Positions 1 to 8,000 of a DNA stretch of 64,000 nucleotides are shown one piece after another. Position numbers and translations under genes: made by a program. The first letter of the stretch is position 1, and each line of letters opens with the position of its first letter. The stretch comes from Bradyrhizobium japonicum USDA 6 (GTDB taxonomy: Bacteria; Pseudomonadota; Alphaproteobacteria; Rhizobiales; Xanthobacteraceae). The stretch is from the NCBI RefSeq assembly GCF_000284375.1, contig NC_017249.1:3388001-3452000 (forward strand). The letters are read 5' to 3'. The notes beneath the pieces are model-generated. The model had not been told where the DNA came from, searched no databases, and was given only the letters and a program-made list of their open reading frames with translations.

Positions 1-785
1 AGACCAGCGCAGTTTCGGTGCAGGTCGTCGATCAGCGCCGTCAGGCCTTGCAGGCGGCCTATGCGGCCGAGACGCAGGCCGAGGGTGCGCTGAAGGCCGC
101 GCAGCTCAATGTCGAATTCACCCACGTGCTGGCGCCGATCACCGGCCGCGTCAGTCGCCATCTGGTGACCCCCGGCAACCTCGTGCAGGGCGCCGATAGC
201 GGCGCGACGTTGCTCACCTCGATCGTGTCGCTCGATCCGATTTACATCTATTTCGACGTCGACGAGGCGACCTATCAGCGCAACAGCAGGCTGTGGTTCG
301 AAGGCAAGCGGCCGAGTTCGCGCGATACGTCAAATCCCGTGCAGGTGACGCTGACCGGGGAGATAAAGCCCTCGCATGAGGGGAAGATGGACTTCCTCGA
401 CAATCGACTGGACATTTCGACTGCGACCCTGCGCAGCCGCGCGATTGTCCCGAACAAGGATCTCTCGATCCTCCCGGGGCAGTTTGGCCGCGTCAGGATC
501 ATCGGCTCGTCGCCCTATGAGGCGCTGCTGATTCCGGACACCGCTATAGCCACCGACCAGTCGCGCAAGATCGTGTTCGTGGTCAAGGCAGACAACACGG
601 TAGATGTAAGGCCGGTGATGCTCGGGCCGCTCGATGGGGGGCTGCGCGTGATTCGCGAGGGCCTCATGCCGGAGGATCAGGTCATCGTCGACGGGCTGCA
701 GCGTGCGCGCGTCGGCGCCAAGGTGACACCGAAAAAGGCGCAGGCGCCGGCAGACGACAAGGCTCCGGCAGGTGCGAGGCCATGA
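1..785 (+). CDS. RND efflux periplasmic adaptor subunit (5'-truncated)
   Basis: This is the C-terminal ~260 residues of a membrane fusion protein (HlyD/AcrA/MexE type) that bridges an inner-membrane RND pump to an outer-membrane channel. The reading frame is open from base 3, so the real start lies before the window. Visible parts are the end of the alpha-helical hairpin, the lipoyl half-motif (VLAPITGRVSRHLVTPGNLV), a beta-barrel and the membrane-proximal domain, then a charged Ala/Pro/Lys tail. Its stop overlaps the start of the pump gene (ATGA), so the two are translationally coupled. Family assignment is firm; the substrate cannot be told from sequence. Confidence 0.93.
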   Translation, partial: TSAVSVQVVDQRRQALQAAYAAETQAEGALKAAQLNVEFTHVLAPITGRVSRHLVTPGNLVQGADSGATLLTSIVSLDPIYIYFDVDEATYQRNSRLWFEGKRPSSRDTSNPVQVTLTGEIKPSHEGKMDFLDNRLDISTATLRSRAIVPNKDLSILPGQFGRVRIIGSSPYEALLIPDTAIATDQSRKIVFVVKADNTVDVRPVMLGPLDGGLRVIREGLMPEDQVIVDGLQRARVGAKVTPKKAQAPADDKAPAGARP

Positions 786-3700
786 ATCTCGGAAAGCTTT
801 CCATCAACCAGCCCATCTTGGCGATGGTACTGTCCATCGTGCTTGTGATCGTCGGCACGATCGCCTACCAGACGCTGCCGGTCTCGGAATATCCGCAGGC
901 GGTGCCGCCGACCGTCACCGTCACCACGCAATATCCCGGCGCCTCCGCGCAGACCGTATCCGACACGGTGGCAGCCCCGATCGAGCAGGAGATCAACGGC
1001 GTCGAGGACATGCTGTATCTCTACAGTCAGGCGACCTCGAACGGCCAGCTCACCATCACCGTCACCTTCAAGCTCGGTATTGACCTCGACAAGGCGCAGG
1101 TACTTGTGCAGAACCGCGTCGCGATTGCGCAGCCGCGGCTGCCGGACGAGGTGCAGCGCAACGGCGTCGTAACCCGCAAGAACTCGCCCGACATCCTGAT
1201 GGCCGTATTCGTGCTGTCGCCCGACGACTCGTTCGATCAGCTCTACATCTCCAACTACACGCTGCTGCAGGTGCGCGATCAGCTTTTGCGGCTCGACGGC
1301 GTCGGTGACATCCAGATGTTCGGCGCGCGCGACTACTCGATGCGACTGTGGCTCGATCCCGACCGGATCGCTGATGTCGGTCTGACATCGGGCGAGGTGC
1401 TGGCGGCGATCCGCGCACAGAACCTGCAGATCACCGGCGGACAGATCGCTGAGCCGCCGATCGCCGATCGCGCGCTCCAGCCGAACCTCGTCTTCACTGG
1501 CCGCCTCAAGGATATCGGGCAGTTTGAGGACATCGTGGTGAAGGCCGGTTCCGACGGCCGCACCGTACGTCTGCGCGACGTCGCCCGCGTCGAGCTCGGT
1601 GCGCTCTCCTACGCCACCAGCAGCCGCATACTACGCAAGTCGGCCGTCGCAATGGTGGTGACGCAACGGCCCGGATCGAACGCGCTCGCCACGGCGAAGG
1701 CAATCTCCACCACCATGGCGAAGCTGAAGGAAAGTTTTCCGAAGGGCCTCGACTACAATATCGGCTACAACCCCACCGAATTCATCGCCCAATCGGTCCA
1801 TGAGCTGATTAAGACGGTGTACGAGGCGATGGCGCTCGTCGTCATCGTGGTGCTGGTGTTCTTGCAGGGATGGCGGCCTGCGATCATCCCGATCATCGCG
1901 ATCCCAGTGTCGCTGGTCGGCACCTTCGCGGTGATGGCCGCGCTTGGATTCTCGATCAATAATTTGACGCTCTTCGGTCTGGTCCTCGCGGTCGGCATCG
2001 TGGTCGACGACGCCATCGTGGTGGTCGAGAACGTCGAGAGACACCTCCAGCACGGTATGAGCCGGCGCGAGGCGGCGCTCAAGACCATGGAGGAAGTCGG
2101 CGGCGCGCTGGTCTCGATCGCACTCGTGCTCTGCGCAGTGTTCGTGCCAACAGCTTTCCTGGGCGGTATCTCCGGGCAGTTCTTCCAGCAATTCGCCGTC
2201 ACCATCGCAGTCGCGACCGCGATCTCCTGCTTCTGCTCGCTGACACTGTCGCCGGCACTGGCCTCCCAGATCCTTACTCCACACGAGGAGAAACGTCCGC
2301 CGGCGCGCTGGAACGTCATTGCGCGCGGCTGGGACGGCTTCACCGCGCTGTTCAACCGCATCTTCGATCGCCTAGCGCGCGGCTACGCGACCGCCGCCGA
2401 CTTCGTGATCCGGCATACGATGGTGATGCTTGTGATCTATCTCGGGCTGATTGGCAGCGCCGGCTGGCTGCTCGTCACCACTTCGCAGGGCTTCATTCCC
2501 GCGCAGGATCGCGGTTACCTCATCATCTCGGCGCAATTGCCAGGCGCCGCGTCGCTGGCGCGGACCGCTGCGGTGGTGCGCGAAATCGAGCGGATCGCGC
2601 TGGATACGCCAGGTATCGTCCGCGTCGGGGCGTTCAGCGGGTTCTCCGGCGCGACGCGCACGCAGGCCGGTAATGCCGCAGCGCTATTCCCGGTGTTCGA
2701 CGAGCCGGAGGCGCGGCAGAAGAGGGGATTGTCGGCCAACGCGATCACGGCCGATCTACGCAAGCGGCTGTCGGCGATCCAGGGCGCCTTCATCATCGTC
2801 ATTCCACCGCCCGCGGTGCCAGGCATCGGCACTGGCGGCGGCTTCGCCATCCGCATCCAGGATCGACAAGGGCGCGGTCCCGAGCTGCTCGCAGCGGCGA
2901 CCGACGAGCTCGTCGCCGCCGCCCGTAAGTCGCCAAATCTGACCTCGGTGTTCTCGCCTTTCACGGCGAATACGCCGCAGCTGTTTGTCGATATCGATCG
3001 TGTCAAAGCGCAGAAGCTCGCAGTCCCCATCGCCAACATCACCGACACGATCGAGACCTACTTCGGTTCGACCTATGTCAACGACTTCAACCTGTTTGGG
3101 CGTACCTATCACGTCACCGCGCAGGCCGATCTCCCATTCCGCAAGGAGACTTCCGATCTCGCGCGGCTGCGTACCCGGAACGCGGCCGGCGACATGGTGA
3201 TGCTCGGCAGCGTCGTTGACTTCAAGGACATCTCGGGACCCGATCGTGTGGCGCGATACAATCTCTACTCGACGTCCGAGGTGCAAGGTGAGCCGGCGAC
3301 GGGCGTAAGCTCGGCCACAGCGCTCAGCACCATCAAGCGATTGGCCGACGAAACGTTGCCGAGCGGCTTTTCTCTCGAATGGACCGATCTGTCCTATCAA
3401 CAGGTGATGGGTGGCAATGCCGGCCTCTATGTGTTCCCGATCTGTGTGCTGTTCGTCTACTTGGTGCTGGCAGCGCAATATGGCAGCTGGACGTTGCCGT
3501 TCGCGGTGATCCTGATCGTGCCGATGTGCCTGTTCGCGGCCACCATCGGGGTGCGCTTCATGGGTCAGGACGTCAACATCCTAACCCAGATCGGCTTCGT
3601 GGTGCTGGTCGGACTTGCGGCCAAGAACGCGATCCTGATCGTCGAGTTCGCGCGCGACATCGAGCTTGAGGGCAGGTCGCGGCTGGAGGCTGTCATCGAG

Positions 3701-3961
3701 GCCTGCCGGCTCCGCCTGCGGCCGATCCTGATGACCTCGTTTGCTTTCATCCTCGGCGTGCTGCCCCTGGTGATTTCGACTGGTTCGGGCTCGGAGATGC
3801 GCCAGGCGGTCGGCGTCGCGGTGTTCTTCGGCATGCTCGGCGTCACGCTGTTCGGCCTGATCTTCACGCCGATTTTCTATGTGGTGGTGCGCAACCTCGC
3901 GGAAGGCAAGAACGAGGGCAGGCCAATTCAGCCGAGCGCGGCCGCGGCGGCGGCGGAATGA
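782..3961 (+). CDS. HAE1-family RND multidrug efflux pump, inner-membrane permease
   Basis: A 1059-residue proton/drug antiporter of the AcrB/MexF type, the usual length for the family. It starts with the typical first membrane helix (ISINQP-like segment LSINQPILAMVLSIVLVIVG). The proton-relay acidic pair in TM4 is present (D409-D410 in GIVVDDAIVVVEN), as is the TM10 lysine (K948 in GLAAKNAIL). Two large periplasmic loops and twelve membrane segments are expected. It overlaps the adaptor gene by four bases. No outer-membrane channel gene or dedicated regulator follows, so it must use an unlinked TolC/OprM-like channel or one encoded upstream of the window. The Ala-rich C-terminus is ordinary. 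Confidence 0.95.
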   Translation: MNLGKLSINQPILAMVLSIVLVIVGTIAYQTLPVSEYPQAVPPTVTVTTQYPGASAQTVSDTVAAPIEQEINGVEDMLYLYSQATSNGQLTITVTFKLGIDLDKAQVLVQNRVAIAQPRLPDEVQRNGVVTRKNSPDILMAVFVLSPDDSFDQLYISNYTLLQVRDQLLRLDGVGDIQMFGARDYSMRLWLDPDRIADVGLTSGEVLAAIRAQNLQITGGQIAEPPIADRALQPNLVFTGRLKDIGQFEDIVVKAGSDGRTVRLRDVARVELGALSYATSSRILRKSAVAMVVTQRPGSNALATAKAISTTMAKLKESFPKGLDYNIGYNPTEFIAQSVHELIKTVYEAMALVVIVVLVFLQGWRPAIIPIIAIPVSLVGTFAVMAALGFSINNLTLFGLVLAVGIVVDDAIVVVENVERHLQHGMSRREAALKTMEEVGGALVSIALVLCAVFVPTAFLGGISGQFFQQFAVTIAVATAISCFCSLTLSPALASQILTPHEEKRPPARWNVIARGWDGFTALFNRIFDRLARGYATAADFVIRHTMVMLVIYLGLIGSAGWLLVTTSQGFIPAQDRGYLIISAQLPGAASLARTAAVVREIERIALDTPGIVRVGAFSGFSGATRTQAGNAAALFPVFDEPEARQKRGLSANAITADLRKRLSAIQGAFIIVIPPPAVPGIGTGGGFAIRIQDRQGRGPELLAAATDELVAAARKSPNLTSVFSPFTANTPQLFVDIDRVKAQKLAVPIANITDTIETYFGSTYVNDFNLFGRTYHVTAQADLPFRKETSDLARLRTRNAAGDMVMLGSVVDFKDISGPDRVARYNLYSTSEVQGEPATGVSSATALSTIKRLADETLPSGFSLEWTDLSYQQVMGGNAGLYVFPICVLFVYLVLAAQYGSWTLPFAVILIVPMCLFAATIGVRFMGQDVNILTQIGFVVLVGLAAKNAILIVEFARDIELEGRSRLEAVIEACRLRLRPILMTSFAFILGVLPLVISTGSGSEMRQAVGVAVFFGMLGVTLFGLIFTPIFYVVVRNLAEGKNEGRPIQPSAAAAAAE

Positions 3962-5021
3962 GCCGCGTTGACCGCGGTGCGCGATGAAGCGGGGACACTC
4001 GCGCGAAGAGGGCGGATCAAGAACGCCGACGATGTGCGGGGCGGCCTCACATGGGCGGTAAAGATGTTCCTCGCCGCGGCGGCGATCGGCCTCGATGAGC
4101 ACCGGTTTCGGATGCCGGCGGGAATCGAACCGGCGCGGTCTAGCCGCACACCCGCGGAATGTTGTTGATCGCGAACCGCACCGGCACGGGTTGCGCCGGA
4201 CGTCGAGGTGTAGACGGGATCGACGTTGGCAGCTCCAGCGTAGCGGCCGCTGGGCCGCTGCCGCGACGCCTATTCGACGGCTCACGCATTTCACTTGTAG
4301 TCTAGCGGCGGATCGAGCAATCTCTTGTACCGTCGAGCGAAGCCTTCTTGACTCGCCGCTCGTGGTCGTCGGCAAGAGCCTTAAGCTGAGCCGCAATCAC
4401 TTGGTCCGTCATGGCTTTGGCAGAGCGAAGCAAGGTCTTCGCAGTCCTCAAATATTCTTTGCCTCGCTGTGAGATCTGAAGCGTCATGACGCCCTCGCGC
4501 GGTTTTCGGGCGACTGGTCGAAGCGTGTTGGAACCAGCCTATCCAATTGTGCTCACCCTGGTGGCGCGCCGTGAAGCGATCGACGCACCTTGGACCTCCA
4601 GGCCCGCGATCGTTCAACAGAACGCCGACTTCGGCCGGTATCGAGGGCGGGGGCGATTGGTTGCAGATTGAGTTCAAGCCAGTTGAAAGGAAAGTCACCT
4701 CTCGCCATGGAGTTGATAGCCGACCGTTATCGGAACGGCTGGGGCGCGCCTGGGTTCTACGGCGAGAGAGTGGCGCTCGTTCCACGAGGATTTCGATCGA
4801 GCGGAACTATCGATCCATTGCTTTACCAGCGAATTTCACGGCAGTAAGGCCGGCTTCTGCGAGGGGGATCCCTATAGCCGTATCCGGTCGGACCGGGGAT
4901 CGGCTGGCATTTTTCGGGCGACGGAGTACGATTTCTCCCGGCGGAGACAGACCGCGCGTGTGGCGCGCGAAGAGCTTGATTGGCCGACTTCCGGCCGAGG
5001 CTCGACGCCGGAGTCTGACAG
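3962..5021. other. Gene-poor gap between efflux operon and giant kinase
   Basis: About 1.06 kb with no convincing gene other than a possible 61-residue minus-strand ORF listed separately. Long overlapping open frames occur on both strands but have no recognisable protein character. A short stretch near 4110-4135 resembles a tRNA T-arm on the minus strand but does not extend to a full cloverleaf. The 3' half must contain the promoter of the kinase gene; no clear sigma-70 boxes were identified. Confidence 0.5.
4302..4487 (-). CDS. Small hypothetical protein, 61 aa
   Basis: A short, charged, probably helical protein (begins MTLQISQRGKEYLRTAKTLL, followed by KALADDHERRVKKAS). It resembles the small cytoplasmic proteins with an 'ALADDYERRAEKA' motif that are common in Bradyrhizobium genomes, which is the only reason to prefer it over neighbouring random frames. 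GAGGG lies just upstream of the ATG and could serve as a ribosome site. No function is known. It may be a real gene or a relic of one. Confidence 0.42.
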   Translation of the reverse strand: MTLQISQRGKEYLRTAKTLLRSAKAMTDQVIAAQLKALADDHERRVKKASLDGTRDCSIRR

Positions 5022-8000
5022 ATGGTGCGGCAGTCGTTGAACGTCGCATACTCGGATGGTAGTTCCCAGGTGTTGTGGGAGGATGGCGAGCGCGTGTTTA
5101 GCCGCGGCTGGCGAGTGGACGACAATGGCAACCGGCTCGCCGTCCTGCTTGTTGCTCCTGCCGCCCATCACCCGTCCCGGTCAAGACTCGATCGTCTCAC
5201 GCACGAATACGAGCTGAAAGATGAACTCGACGGGGCATGGGCGGTGCGGCCACTGGCCCTCATGCGCGACGCCGGTCGGACCGTGCTAGTGCTCGATGAT
5301 CCAGGCGGCCAGCCGCTCGACCATTTGCTCGGTGAGCCCATGGAGGTAGCGCGCTTCCTGTGCCTGGCTATCGCCGTTACCTCAGCCTTGGGCAAGCTTC
5401 ATCAGCGCGGGCTCATCCACAAAGACATCAAGCCAGCTAATATCGTCGTGGACTGCGCGGATGGACATGTGCGTCTCACCGGGTTTGGCATCGCATCCCG
5501 CCTGTCCCGCGAGCGGCAGGCGCCCGAGCCGCCCGAAACCATCGCCGGTACGCTCGCTTACATGGCACCCGAACAAACCGGGCGGATGAACCGCTCGATC
5601 GACGCCCGCAGCGACCTCTACGCCCTCGGCGTCACGCTGTACCAGATGCTCACGGGCGTGCTGCCCTTCACGGCGGCGGATCCGATGGAATGGGTGCACT
5701 GCCATATCGCAAGACGACCGGCGCCCCCCAGCGAGCGGTTAAAAAACCTCCCAGGCTCGGTCTCCGCGATTATCATGAAGCTTCTCGCCAAGACTGCCGA
5801 GGAGCGTTACCAGACGGCTGCAGGTGCCGAGAGAGATTTACGGCGCTGCCTCGCTGAATGGGAAACCCGTGGCGATATCGATGAATTCCCGCCCGGGGAA
5901 CATGACACCCCGGACCGGCTGCTGATCCCCGAGAAATTGTATGGTCGGACGGCCGAGATCGATACCCTGCTTGCCTCCTTCGACCGTATCGTTGCCGGCG
6001 GCAGGCCGGAGTTGATCCTGGTTTCCGGATACTCCGGCATCGGCAAATCCGCGGTCGTTAACGAGCTTCATAAACGACTTGTTCCGCCCCGCGGTCTTTT
6101 TGCGTCGGGCAAGCTTGATCAGTACAAGCGCGACATCCCCTACGCCACCCTTGCGCAGGCCTTTCAGAGCCTGATCCGCCCTCTCTTGAACAAGACCGAA
6201 GCGGAGCTGCGGAAATGGCGGGAGGCGCTGCTCGAGGCGCTCGAGCCGAACGCTCGGCTCATTGTCGATCTCGTTCCGGAATTGAAGCACATCATCGGCG
6301 AACAGCCACCGGTCCCCGAGCTGCCGCCACAGGATGTGCAAGGTCGCTTTCAACTGGTGTTCCGGCGATTCATCAGCGTGTTCGCGCGGCCGGAACATCC
6401 GCTCGCCCTGTTCCTTGATGATCTCCAATGGCTCGATGCAGCAACGCTCGATTTGCTTCAGGATCTGTTGACCCGGGCGGATGTACAGAACCTGTTGTTG
6501 ATTGGCGCTTACCGCAACAACGAAGTCGATCCCGTCCATCCGCTGACACGCAAGCTTGAGGCGATCCGCCAAGCCGGAGCGATACTACAAGGCATCGTAT
6601 TGGCGCCCTTATCCTGTGAAGATCTGGGACAATTGATCGCGGATTCCGTTCACAGCGAACCGGAGAAAATCGCGCCGCTGGCACAGCTGATTCACGAGAA
6701 GACAACCGGCAATCCGCTTTTCGCTATTCAGTTCATTTCTGCGCTCGCCGACGAAGCATTGCTCACTTTCGATTATGACGAGGCGCGATGGTGCTGGGAC
6801 CTGAATCGCATTCACGCCAAAGGTTACACCGACAATGTGGTGGACCTTATGGTGGGGAAGCTGAACCGTCTGTCCGCCGAAACCCGGAACGCATTGCAAA
6901 AGCTCGCCTGCCTGGGCAACGACGCAGAGTCCGCCATGTTGCGGATCGCTTACCAGGACTCCGGGGAGGAGATGCACGGCCAGCTTTGGGAAGCCGTGCG
7001 AGCAGGGCTGATCCTTCGTTCAGAGGATTCCTACAAGTTTCTCCACGACCGTGTCCAGGAAGCGGCCTACTCCTTGATTCCGGAGGAATCGCGTGCCGAA
7101 GCCCATCTCCGAATGGGGATGCTCCTCGCAGCGCAGACCCCTCCAGAGAGGTTGGAGGAGACGATCTTCGAAATCGTCAATCAGCTCAACCGCGGCTCGC
7201 ATCTCATCACGTCAACTGAGGAGCTTGAGCGGGTCGCTGAGTTGAATTTCATTGCAGGGAAACGCGCAAAGACCTCGACAGCATATGCCTCGGCGCTGAA
7301 CTACCTGATCTCCGGCGTAGCACTGCTGCCAGGGGACCCCTGGGAGCGCCAGCACGACCTGATCTTCGAGCTGGAGTTGCACCGGGCCGAATGTGAGTTC
7401 CTTACTGGTGCACTGGCGGAAGCCGAGCAGCGCCTGGCGATGCTGTCGGCCCGTGCCACAACGACGATCGAACGAGCCCGCGTTACGTGCCTGCAGGTGG
7501 ATCTTTACACGACACTGGATCAGGGCAGTCGCGCGATCGCAGTCGGTCTCGACTATCTCCGCCACCTGGGTGTTGACTGGTCGGCGCACCCGACGGAAGA
7601 AGAGGCAAGGCGCGAGTATGACCGGATCTGGTCCCAACTCGGCTCCCGCGCGATAGAAACCCTGATTGATCTGCCTTTGATGAGCGATCCCGTATCGCTC
7701 GCGACCCTTGATGTGCTGACAAAGCTCGGGCCGCCGGCCCACTATACAGATGCGAAACTACGTTCGATGGTCATCTGTCGAGCAGTCAATCTCAGCCTCG
7801 AGGGCGGCAATTGTGACGGGTCGTGCTACGCCTATGCAGTGCTAGCCAGGCTTGCTGGACCGGAATTCGGCGACTACCAGGCGGGACTTCGATTCGGTCG
7901 TCTCGGCTATGAACTGGTCGAACAGCGCGGGCTAAAGCGCTTCCAAGCCAGGACCTATTTGAACTTTGGATATTTACTCATGTTCTGGACGAGACATGTC

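Noticed and set aside
1631..2361. Long minus-strand open frames inside the RND pump gene
   Set aside because: His/Asp/Arg-rich products typical of antisense reading of high-GC coding sequence.
4105..4190. tRNA-like T-arm on the minus strand (GCCGG-TTCGATT-CCCGC)
   Set aside because: The stem has a central C-C mismatch, and no matching acceptor, D-arm or anticodon arm could be built upstream, so it is chance or a very degraded relic.
4547..5062. 171-residue plus-strand open frame before the giant kinase
   Set aside because: Composition is Arg/Ser-rich with no domain character, and it overlaps the kinase start in another frame.
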